Shown here: in pieces, positions 20,788-29,811 of the stretch
How positions within the stretch are numbered: position 1 is the stretch's first letter
Layout: the number at the start of each line of letters is the position of its first letter
Assembly: GCA_943704425.1 (NCBI GenBank)
Contig: CALSCP010002121.1
Location: 1-37,438 of the forward strand
Length of the DNA: 37,438 nucleotides
Direction: 5' to 3'
From: Ministeria vibrans ATCC 50519
Taxonomy: Eukaryota; Opisthokonta; Filasterea
The notes under the pieces: model-generated
The model's database searches: none
Seen by the model: the letters and a program-made list of their open reading frames with translations, nothing else
Told to the model about the DNA's origin: nothing
Position numbers and translations under genes: made by a program

Positions 20788-22892
20788 ATGGACAATCGTG
20801 GAGGCAGTAGTAATGGATTTCGTGGGGGCCGAGGCGGTGGTGGTAGTGGCGGCGGCCAAAGAGGCGGCGGCGGCGGCGGCGGCCAAAGGGGTGGCGGCGG
20901 TGGTCGTGGGCGACGACGTCCTCGTCCGTCGGGCGACGGTAGCTCGCCCACGCCGGAAGAGCACCAGGCACCGAAGCGATCGCGCGGACGAGGCGGCGGC
21001 GGTAGTGGTAGTGGTGGTCGAGGTGGTGGTCGAGGGGGCAGTGCGGCAGGCGCGTCGTCGACTGCGCCGCCACCCTCGTCCACCAGCATGGATGTCGAAA
21101 TGGCCGGTCCCAGCAGTGCGCCCATTCCCGAGGGAAGCAGCCTGGCCGAGTTCATTACCGACGTGCCCTTCTCGTCCGTTGCCGGCCTCTCCCCATTGAC
21201 TCTGCGTGCACTCAACGAGCAATTCAAATTTCGCACGGTATTCAACAACCTCCTCTTCCCTCCTGCCCCACAGACGCTCTCCCTCCCTCCCGTCTCGCCT
21301 ACCCGTCCGCATTCCCTGCATACGTGTCTATTCGACACTCCCTGTGCTCCATATGTGCTTGTGTTCTATCCCACACGTGCATGATTCTTCTTTTTTTTTT
21401 TTTTCTTGGCAGTCTCATCAAATTCTTCGGATTTTTCTTCTTTTAGATGACTGTTGTGCAACGGGATGCAATGCCAGTGGCACTTGCAGGACACGACGTG
21501 ATTGCGCGGGCGCGCACAGGCACAGGCAAGACAGTGGCGTTTCTGGTGCCGGCCATTGAGCGGCTGATGCGCCTGGGCCGACCCACCCGCCACATGAGCA
21601 TCCTGGTGCTGTCGCCGACGCGCGAACTTGCGTCGCAGATCACCAATGAGGCCAAGGGACTGTTGCACTTCCATCCGGGCTTTGAGGCGCACTGCATTGT
21701 GGGCGGCACCAACATCAAGGGTGACCAGAAGATGTTTGCACGCAACAGCTGCTCCGTGCTCGTGGCGACGCCCGGCCGTCTGCAGGACCACATTGACAAC
21801 ACGCCCGGATTCAAGGCAAAACTGCTTGCACTTGACACACTGGTGCTCGACGAAGCGGACCGTCTGCTCGACATGGGCTTTCGTCCGGCCATTGAGCGGA
21901 TCCTGCGTGACCTTCCGCCCTCTGCGACGCGCCAGACTCTCCTGTTCAGCGCGACAGTCAGCGACGAAGTGCGACACATTGCACGAATGGCGCTGAAGCC
22001 CAAGCACGAGTACGTTGACTCGGTCGGCGACGACGTGGGCACACACGAGCACGTCGAGCAGCACTGCTACTCCATGTCGCCCGACCGCCTCTTCCCGGCG
22101 CTCCACCGCGCCATCTGCACCCACCGCGCCACTGTGCCCAACTACAAGATCATCTGCTTCTTTGTCACCGCCCGCCTCACCCAGTGGTGTGCGGCTGCAT
22201 TCAACCGCGCCGATCTTCCTGTGCTTGAGATACACTCGCGCAAGTCTCAGGGAGTGCGCACCAAGACAAGCGACACTTTTCGCCAGTCGTCCAATCTCAT
22301 TCTCTTCTCCAGTGACGTCTCGGCGCGCGGCGTTGACTACCCCAACGTATCGTTAGTCATTCAGGTTGGCATGCCCGCCAATCGCGAGCAGTACGTGCAC
22401 CGTCTGGGCCGCACAGCGCGCGCCGGCCGCACCGGCGCAGGTCTGCTTCTGCTCGCCTCCTTTGAGCAACCCTTCCTGCGCTCCCTCTCGGACCTCCCCG
22501 TCACGATCCACCCGACCGGCGAAGAGCCCGCTACCGACGACCCCGCTGCCGTGATGCAGGCCGACACGACGTTTGCGCGCGGCGCGTCCGCCGTTGATGC
22601 GCAGACGGGTGGTCAGGCGTACCAGTCGTGGATGGGCTTCTACAACTCGTCGCTGCGTCTGCTTCACTGGGACAAGGTCGCGTTGGTTGCTCACGCCAAC
22701 GAGTTTGCCCTGCGCTCGCTTCACCTTGCTGCCATTCCGGCTCTCGAGGCGCGCACCGTAGGCAAAATGGGCATCCGAGGCACGCCTGGTCTGGTGGTGA
22801 ACAAGGGCCCGTCCGGCGGCGGCGGTGGCGGCGGCGGTCGAGGGTTTGGTGCGGGCCGTGGCGGTGGAGGGCCGTCGGGTGCACGGAAATGA
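20788..22892 (+). CDS. DEAD-box RNA helicase, MSS116-like, with RGG-rich ends
   Basis: Two exons (20788-21237, 21447-22892) give 631 residues. The first 75 residues are Gly/Arg-rich (RGG type) and the last 30 are again Gly-rich, which suggests RNA binding or condensate behaviour. All helicase motifs are intact: Q motif (MTVVQRDAMP), I (ARTGTGKT, 172-179), Ia (SPTRELASQI), Ib (ATPGRL), II (DEAD, from 285), III (SAT), IV (ICFFVT), V (DVSARGVDYP) and VI (HRLGRTARAGR). The layout and the C-terminal region resemble MSS116 and plant RH25/RH26/RH31, which remodel RNA in mitochondria or the nucleus. I see no convincing organelle targeting peptide before the RGG region. The 209-nt intron separates the N-terminal tail from the Q motif. 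Confidence 0.9.
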
Positions 22893-23043
22893 TCGGAAAG
22901 ATGCAAAATAGAAATAACGAACACGTAATCGATTGTACCGATTGTTCTTTTGACTCTTGTGAAAAAAATAAAATTCATAAAAAATTAATAATAGTTTTGT
23001 GTGTGGCAAAAGTTTTTTTACAAAGGAAGTTACAAAAAGCGCA

Positions 23044-23403
23044 TTAAAAGTCGATACAACGTCCTTTGCGCTCCCAGTCACCGTATCGGGTGGGTTCGGG
23101 TCCACGAGGGCCGTCGACTTCGCCTGTTGGAGACGCTTTGGGACGAGACGACCGATCTGGCGGAGACGTGGCCAAAAGCGACTCTTGCCCTCGCGCAATG
23201 GCTGCCTTGCGTTCGCGAGCAATGTCGTCGACGGGTGCACGTTGTCGTCCAACGGGCGGGTCGGTGGGTGAGCTTGTGGCGGTGGAGGAGGAGGAGGAGG
23301 AGGAGGAGGAGGAGGAGCGGGTTGCACTGGTCGAAAACGACACAAGCCGTCGTGGTGCGAGCAAGGCAAGTGACCGGGCGACGGCGTGTGTTCCAAGGGA
23401 CAT
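23044..23403 (-). CDS. SDHAF4: succinate dehydrogenase assembly factor 4
   Basis: A single exon of 119 residues. The C-terminus GPRGPEPTRYGDWERKGRCIDF-like block (residues ~98-119) is the DUF1674 signature of SDHAF4/Sdh8, which binds flavinylated SdhA and helps assemble complex II in the mitochondrial matrix. The N-terminal ~28 residues are rich in Arg, Ser, Ala and Leu without acidic residues, as expected of a mitochondrial targeting peptide. A Ser run (GGA/GAG-type repeat on the plus strand, about 23283-23318) separates the two parts. Intronless, unlike most neighbours. It is convergent with the helicase, with about 150 nt between stops. Confidence 0.92.
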   Translation of the reverse strand: MSLGTHAVARSLALLAPRRLVSFSTSATRSSSSSSSSSSSTATSSPTDPPVGRQRAPVDDIARERKAAIARGQESLLATSPPDRSSRPKASPTGEVDGPRGPEPTRYGDWERKGRCIDF

Positions 23404-23642
23404 ATTGGAATGGAAACGAACAAAAATGTTAATAATTATTATTAAATTTTATTGTTAACTGAGAAAGATTCACGGAATACGTTTTGGATTGATCTGGAAG
23501 GAAAGAGAGAAGTTTTTGCACAATGCTATCCACAGATCTTTTCGTTGGACTTTTAACAAGACTGGGTCTCAGCCAAAACAAGAAAAAAACAACCATTGCT
23601 TTTCGAACAGTTTTTGGTTCAGTTTGATACAATCTCCTCTCA

Positions 23643-23678
<36 letters not shown>

Positions 23679-23724
23679 CTCTCTGCGTTTCTTCCACAGA
23701 CAATCACACACAAAGTGACACCAC
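23404..23724. other. spacer between SDHAF4 start and NIP7 stop
   Basis: AT-rich sequence next to the SDHAF4 ATG (ATTATTATTAAATTT near 23436-23450) is the likely promoter side. A (CT)n/(CA)n microsatellite lies at about 23638-23685. No gene is supported. Confidence 0.45.
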
Positions 23725-24795
23725 TCAGTTAATCATGGCATCTTCGTCCCGAATGTACTCGCCCAGATCACCCTGATGGAACGCCACAATGCCAATGGGC
23801 TGCAGCTGACGCACATCAATGGTCGACACTGCCAGAGCGCCAAAGCCCAGCGGCACGTCCGTCATCGACATGACCACCACACCCTGATTTCTCTGCAATT
23901 CAAAAAAAAAACAGAGAGAGAGAAAGAGAGAGCGAAAAGGAGCGTGTGAATGAGGGCAGTGCACTCGAGAGCAGCGGGGTACCTCAGCGCCGTCTGTCAT
24001 GCGTCCCAGTTGGCTCTTCAGGACGTGATTTCCATACAGGAACGACTGTTCTCCACTAGCCTTGAGCCAGATCTTAGCCTTGGCCAGTGGTGCAACGTAC
24101 TCGAGAGCAGTGATACCCATTCTGCAAGCGACAGGAGAGAGAGAGGGAAAGAAACAAAGTGATAGAGAGAGGGACAGAAACAAAGTGATAGAGAGAGGAA
24201 CAGAAACAAAGTGATAGAGAGAGGGAGAGAAACAATGTGATAGAGAGAGGGAAAGAAACAAAGTGATAGAGAGAGAGAAAGAACAAAGTGATAGAGAGAG
24301 ACACAGTTAATCATTGAAGGTCGCTCTTCAATATTCGCTCGTACCGGAACTTCTCTGTACGTGTGAACTTTCCAAAGCACGTGCCCAGTCCAACAAGGTT
24401 CTTTTGTGCAATGTTGGTGGCCTAGATGAAACAAGGGAGAGCGAGAGCGAGAGCACGAGAGTGAGCAACACACACAAAAAAAAAAGGGCAAAACATCGTT
24501 TGTCACAAATAGAGCATGTGTTTGTCGATCAAGGCGACACACAGCAGCACACAGGGGGAGAGAGTAAAGAGGAGACACAGCCTGGCCCACAAGGGGAGGG
24601 AAGCAGAGGCCACACGCCGTGTAAGGGCCCTACCCGCTTCATGATGTCTTCGCGCACGTAGAACACTCGGTCTCTGTGAAGGCGGAAGCAGTAGAGGCCG
24701 TCGGGTCGCTCGATCAACTGTTTCATATTGCTGCCAATGTACTTGGACAGCTTAGCAAAGAACGTCTTCGTCTCGTCTTCGGTGAGTGGGCGCAT
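23725..24795 (-). CDS. NIP7: 60S ribosome biogenesis factor NIP7
   Basis: Four exons (24795-24634, 24421-24345, 24121-23983, 23892-23725) join in frame to 181 residues, matching the ~180 of the family. The N-terminus [69 protein letters not shown] and [14 protein letters not shown] are diagnostic. NIP7 has an N-terminal alpha/beta domain and a C-terminal PUA domain that binds pre-rRNA during 27S/60S maturation in the nucleolus. An in-frame ATG 17 codons upstream exists, but the family start is MRPLT, so I chose 24795. The second intron (24344-24122) carries the dispersed minisatellite. Confidence 0.95.
24130..24303 (-). repeat. minisatellite in NIP7 intron 2
   Basis: About seven imperfect copies of a 24-27 nt unit built around GTGATAGAGAGAGG and GAAACAAA on the plus strand. 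In the sense direction of NIP7 it is pyrimidine-rich and contains TATCACTTTGTTTC, the same core as the USP intron 2 repeat. Confidence 0.85.
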
Positions 24796-25064
24796 TTTGG
24801 TGAATAAATGTGTCGAACTCTGCGCAAACCTTGGCTCTCTGCTCACTTTTTGCGGCGTCTGATCGCGCCGGTCGTTGCTGATCCACTCTCAAACCAGTGT
24901 AGGGGGTCGATCATGCGGGCGGGAATGCTGATATTCCGCAAGGATTCCATTACACGTGGAAGGCGATCAAGTTCATCGAAGGTGAAGTGCGACCGGACAC
25001 ACTTGGTCGGCGCGAATCACCTCAATCACCTCAAAACCCCCAGTTTTTTAATTGCAGTACAGCC
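24796..25064. promoter_or_regulatory. 269-bp divergent promoter of two ribosome-assembly genes
   Basis: NIP7 (-) and GRWD1 (+) start on opposite sides of this spacer. It contains a direct repeat AATCACCTC/AATCACCTC at about 25016-25033 and an A/T-poor middle part, unlike the AT-rich promoters elsewhere. ATTGCAG just before the GRWD1 start could be a splice acceptor of a 5'-UTR intron. Shared regulation of ribosome biogenesis is an inference. Confidence 0.4.
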
Positions 25065-26948
25065 ATGTCGTCTCCATCACCTAAGCGTGCGCGAGGAACG
25101 GGCAAGAATAAGGCCGAGGCGAGCCTGGAGAAGGACGCGCAAGATGACGGTAAGAAAAATCCTTTGGACTCTTGAGCTCCTCCCGCGTCTCACACACATT
25201 CTTGCGTACTCTCCATCCACTTGGTGCAGGCATGGGGCAGTTTGAAGATCCTTATGGCGACGATATTGAGGAAGAAGAGGAGGAAGGGCGCGACAGTATG
25301 ACAAGAAAAGCGTAAAAAAAAAAAATACTTTCTGACGGCTCTCTCTTCACAATATCAGATGCAATGGATGTGGACGAAGAGGGAGACGACGAAGAGGACG
25401 AAGACCACGTGATGGAGATGGGCGAGGACCAGGAGCCCGAGCCGGACGTGTACCTGCCGGGACAGGCAATGCCGGAAGGGACGACTCTCGAGCACGACCC
25501 CTCCGCCTACCACATGCTGCACGAAATCACTGCCGAGTGGCCGTGTCTGTCGTTTGATTTCATCCGCGACGACCTTGGCGAGAACCGCACTGCCTATCCT
25601 CACACGTTGTATGCTGTGGCGGGCACTCAGGCGGACCGTGCGGCGAACAACAAAGTCATGTTGTTGAAACTGTCGCAACTGAGCAAGACGCGCGAGAAGG
25701 ACGACGACGATGACGAGGACGATGACGAGGACGATGACGACGCCACGGACGACAGTGCAATTCTGGAGCACCGGTGGGTCGCGCACGACGGTTGTGTCAA
25801 CAGAATACGCGCCATGCCTCAACTGCCCAGCGTGTGCGCGAGCTTCTCGGACCGCGCGAAGGTCCACATTTGGGACTTGGGCGCTTCCATTGGCTCACTC
25901 GCGCAAGTAACAACCACTGAGAGTGTGTAAATATGGTAATAATGTGTGTGTGTGTGTGTGTGTGTGTTACGTAGCCACCGGTGGCAGGGCAACAGTCGCG
26001 CGACCCGCTTTTTACCTTTGCGCATCGCACCGAAGGATACGCACTCGACTGGTCTCCGCGTGTCGCTGGACGGTACCATCTACCCACACGCACATACTGT
26101 ATGTCTTTAAATATGTGGTATAATTCTATAGTCTTGCGAGTGGGGACTGTGGGTCGCGGATCCACGTGTGGCACAGCACAGTGGGAGGCACGTCATGGCA
26201 GGTGGACAGCACGGCGTACACGGGCCACACCGACTCGGTGGAGGACATCCAATGGAGTCCCACTGAGGATGGCGTGTTTGCGTCGGCGTCGGTTGACCAG
26301 AGCGTGCGCGTGTGGGATGTGCGCAAGAAGAATGGGGAGGCGCTCAAGGTTCACGCACACGACGCCGATGTCAACGTCATCTCTTGGAACAGGTGCGTGT
26401 ACCTCATTTCTGTGTGAATAGTGTGCCTATTGTGCCATTATGTGTGTATGTGTGCGACTCAGTGTATCTCTTTTCTCAATATTGTACTATCTCGGTGTAG
26501 GAGAGTTCCTTATTTGATGGTGTCTGGTGGCGATTGTGGCACGTTTAAGATTTGGGATCTGCGCAACTTCAAAGCAGATTCTCCTTCAGCCGTCTTTAAA
26601 TGGCACTCAAAGCCCATTACTTCACTCGAGTGGTGTCCCCACGAAGACTCAGTGCTCGTACGATGCATATATAGTATTACATTTCCCTCTGACTCTGCGG
26701 TCGTTGTCTAATTTCAGGCTGTGTCGGGTGCAGATGAGCAAGTGAGTTTGTGGGATCTGTCACTGGAGGCGGATGCCGAGTCCATTCAAACGGCCGATGG
26801 GTCCTCTGTCGATGTCCCGCCCCAGCTCCTCTTTATCCATCAGGGTCAAAAGGACGTCAAGGAACTCCATTTCCATCCCCAAATTCCCGGCGTCGTCATG
26901 ACCACTGCCGAATCCGGTTTCAACGTTTTCCGTACCATTTCCGTCTGA
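25065..26948 (+). CDS. GRWD1: glutamate-rich WD-repeat protein GRWD1/Rrb1
   Basis: Seven exons (25065-25149, 25230-25295, 25359-25906, 25975-26072, 26132-26392, 26501-26657, 26718-26948) join in frame to 481 residues. The N-terminus is basic, then strongly acidic, followed by [12 protein letters not shown] and [20 protein letters not shown], the histone/chaperone-type WD40 entry shared by GRWD1 and RbAp48. WD repeats end in [26 protein letters not shown] and VSLWDL. A second acidic loop ([14 protein letters not shown]) lies inside the propeller. GRWD1/Rrb1 is the dedicated chaperone of ribosomal protein L3 (uL3) and can bind histones. The stop codon overlaps AATAAA, and CFAP53 starts only 64 nt later. 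Confidence 0.93.
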
Positions 26949-26953
26949 ATAAA
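26946..26953 (+). terminator. poly(A) signal overlapping the GRWD1 stop codon
   Basis: TGAATAAA: the stop codon TGA supplies the first A of AATAAA. The next gene starts at 27013, so cleavage must occur within about 60 nt, which include a (CA)n run and a T run. Confidence 0.5.
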
Positions 26954-27012
26954 CCACTTTTTATCCTTTCACACACACACACACACACACACTTTTTTTT
27001 ATTCGTGACAAC

Positions 27013-28761
27013 ATGTCTTTGAGATTTACTCGACAGCATCATCAGGCACTAAGCAATCGTCTGGATGCGAATCAGCGTCAGCAGGCGACGCGCGGTCTGG
27101 CACAGTCTGCGGCACAATTTTATGGACAACCCGTCGTACGCGCCAATTGGGAGAGCGCCAGTGAGCGCAAGGCGATCGATGCGTCGGTGCGACGACGTGT
27201 CGATCGCATGTGCGAAGAGGAAGAGCGTGCCGCCGAGGAGCGTCGCCAGAGTGAACGCGAGCGCATCGCCGAAGAACGGTACGAGACCCATCAGAAGGCA
27301 AACAGCCCTAATATATAGACGAACTACGACAATTGTTGGCATTACAAAGCGCTCAGTAATCAGTGTAGACGCAGTGACGCTGGCGAATCGCCCTTGTTTG
27401 TTTTTACTATTTTGTATCGGTTGCCAAGGAAACTGATTTTTTATTGTTGTGTTTAGACGCCGTTACGAGGAGCAGCTGGCGTCACAGGTGGAGACTGAAG
27501 CGCAACGGTTTGGACGAATGAAGTTGCGTGCCGACATGTTGCGCACTGAACGGCTCGCAGCCGAACGGCAATTGGCCGAGGAGAAGCGCCAACAACAAAT
27601 CCGAGAACAGAGCGAACGAGTGCGCTCTGTCGACAGCAAACTTCTTTTGCAAAATGTGTATGCGACACGCGAACAGCAACTGCAAGAACAAGCAACGATG
27701 AGGGAAGAAGAGCGCGAGCGTGAGGCATTCTATGCGCGACAGTGGAACGATGATCGACTAAGAAAGGAGGCGCGCGAAGAGGCCGACAAAGCACATCGGC
27801 GTCAGTTGAATGCGCAACAAAAAGCGGTACTCGATGAGCAGGTAAGGCAAAAAAAATGCCCACAAACACAAAAAAAACAAACAAGACGTGCCATTAAATT
27901 ATATCTTTTCTTCAGATGGCTGAGCTAGAAAGAAAAAAGTCGGAAGCGGCACAGATTGACGCTGAACTTGCGGTGGTGCGTAAGGAGGAGGAGGCAGAGC
28001 GACGTGCGGAAGAGCAGGCACGCGAGAGGAAGCGGATGGAACAGCAGCGAGCGCGACGACATGAGTTGGATCAGGCGAATGAAGTGGAGCGGGCGAGACG
28101 AGCGCGGAGGGAGCGGGAGCTGGCAGAGATGGATGAAGGGAGGATTGCACGGGCGGTGGCGGAGATGGATGAGGAGCAACATGAGGGGCGGGAGCGCAAG
28201 GAACGGTTTCGGAGGGAGCAGGAGCGGTATTTGGCGTTTGTGCGGGAAATGCGGGAGCAGGAGAGGGAAAGGGAGAGGGCAGTGGATGCACTGGCACGGG
28301 AGGAGAACGGACGGCTGTGGGCACGACGCAGTGCGGTATGGGAGGCGGAGAGGGAGGCACGGCGACGACTGATGGACGAAGTGATGCGGGTGCGACGGGA
28401 GCAGATTGCGGGGAAGCGAGCGGTGCTGGAGGAGCGACGGAGGGCGGTGGAAGGAGAGCGAGAGGCACTGGCGACGCACTTGGAGGAATGGGGACGGCTG
28501 GAGGCGGAGAGAGAGCGGGAGCGCAAGGAGGAGGGGCGGGCGTATGGGAGTGCATTGGTGGAGCAAATGCGGGCGGAGCGGGAGCGGGTGGAACGGGAGA
28601 GACGAGTGAGAGAGGCGGAGGAGCGCGAGAGGACGCAGCGCGAGACGGAGCAGGAGATGCGTGTGGGACGTGAGGTGGAGCGTGGAGGTGTGTTGCGCTC
28701 GCACCGAGTCACGCAAAGCGATTGGCGCAGCAATGGCGAGGCACCATGGAACAGATATTGA
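27013..28761 (+). CDS. CFAP53: cilia- and flagella-associated protein CFAP53 (CCDC11)
   Basis: Three exons (27013-27278, 27457-27841, 27916-28761) give 498 residues, close to the ~510 of the animal protein. Nearly the whole protein is a charged coiled coil (Glu/Arg/Gln) of the trichoplein/TPH type. Landmarks that line up with CFAP53 are the N-terminal RANWESASERKAIDASVRRR, the middle FYARQWNDDRLRKEAREEAD and the C-terminal EREARRRLMDEVMRVRREQI. CFAP53 is a microtubule inner protein of ciliary doublets and also acts at basal bodies. The C-terminus is short and Ser/Trp-containing. Other TPH proteins such as CFAP45 are the main alternative. Confidence 0.82.
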
Positions 28762-28800
28762 AAAAGAAATTGAGTGTTCATTTTGGGGGGGTTTTTTTTG

Positions 28801-28914
28801 CTACAGAGGTTTGTCATTGTCGTCGAATAATACCCTTCCGTCTTCGCCCAGCTTGACCTTTCCCTTTTGGCGCAGTTGTTCCACTTTGGCGGTAATTTCA
28901 GACTGATTTGCTTT
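28801..28914 (-). CDS. orphan 3'-terminal exon of an unidentified gene (5' part missing)
   Basis: On the minus strand an acceptor (CACTGTTAG) at 28915 is followed by a 37-codon open frame ending in TAG: it begins KANQSEITAKVEQLRQKGKV and ends LFDDNDKPL. Its even hydrophobic/charged pattern and the clean acceptor support a real last exon. I do not recognise the family. Upstream exons should lie at higher coordinates, but there the GA tract begins and then a plus-strand gene occupies the DNA, so the rest is not in this window. It may alternatively be a chance frame. Confidence 0.45.
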   Translation of the reverse strand, partial: KANQSEITAKVEQLRQKGKVKLGEDGRVLFDDNDKPL

Positions 28915-28922
28915 CTAACAGT

Positions 28923-28926
<4 letters not shown>

Positions 28927-29014
<88 letters not shown>

Positions 29015-29353
29015 AGAGAGAGAGAGAGAGAGAGAGAGTTTGAGAGAGAGAGTTTGAGAGAGAGAGAGAGAGTTTGAGAGAGTTTGAGAGAGAGAGAGTT
29101 TGAGAGAGAGAGAGTTTGAGAGAGAGAGAGTTTGAGAGAGAGAGAGTTTGAGAGAGAGAGTTTGAGAGAGTTTGAGAGAGAGAGAGTTTGAGAGAGAGAG
29201 AGAAAGAGAGTTTGAGAGAGAGAGAGAGAGAGAGTTTGAGAGAGAGAGAGAGAGAGAGGAGGAAGATGGTGAAATAACTAGAGAGAGAGGAGGGTGAAAG
29301 AACTAGAGAGAGGAGGGTGAAAGAACTAGAGAGAGAGGAGGGTGAAACAACTA
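28927..29353. repeat. long GA-rich tract with interspersed GTTTGAGAGA units
   Basis: (GA)n runs for about 80 nt, then alternates with TTTGAGAGAG units of variable spacing to about 29260. About four copies of a unit containing GGAGGGTGAAA and ACTAGAGAGA follow (29272-29353). Orphan gene ends lie on both sides. A close relative of this tract lies at 35.73-35.98 kb. Confidence 0.9.
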
Positions 29354-29417
29354 GATGTATATATAGGATGGAGAAAGAAGCAAGGGGATAGAGGTGTGCT
29401 AACCAAGAGTCTAATAG

Positions 29418-29736
29418 GAACGATTGGTGCATATGCGAGACGATGCGCCAAAGCACTTTCCTGTTGATGGACCCGACTACCGTTTGCTCTCTATTGAATC
29501 AAACTACTCAACACACACCGAGCGAAAGATCATTGGCGAGTTTATGGTTCCATATTACACAACCACAGTAAGATAAATATGGATGAGCAAAGGAACAATC
29601 TGTGAGGAATAATCTGTTAAAAGACAGCACTTGAGTTAACTCCCTCGTACCACACACACACACACACGCACATACACACATATCACCCGCACTATAGTAA
29701 TAATAATCAATATCTCACAATCATAATAATAATAGT

Positions 29737-29811
<75 letters not shown>

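Noticed and set aside
27899-28716. long Pro/Ala-rich frames antisense to CFAP53
   Set aside because: They are mirror frames of Glu/Arg codons; splice sites and family matches support the plus strand only.
28071-29456. 461-codon minus-strand frame over the GA tract and CFAP53
   Set aside because: It is antisense to the CFAP53 coiled coil and continues through (CT)n as Ser/Leu repeats; low-complexity sequence keeps the frame open.
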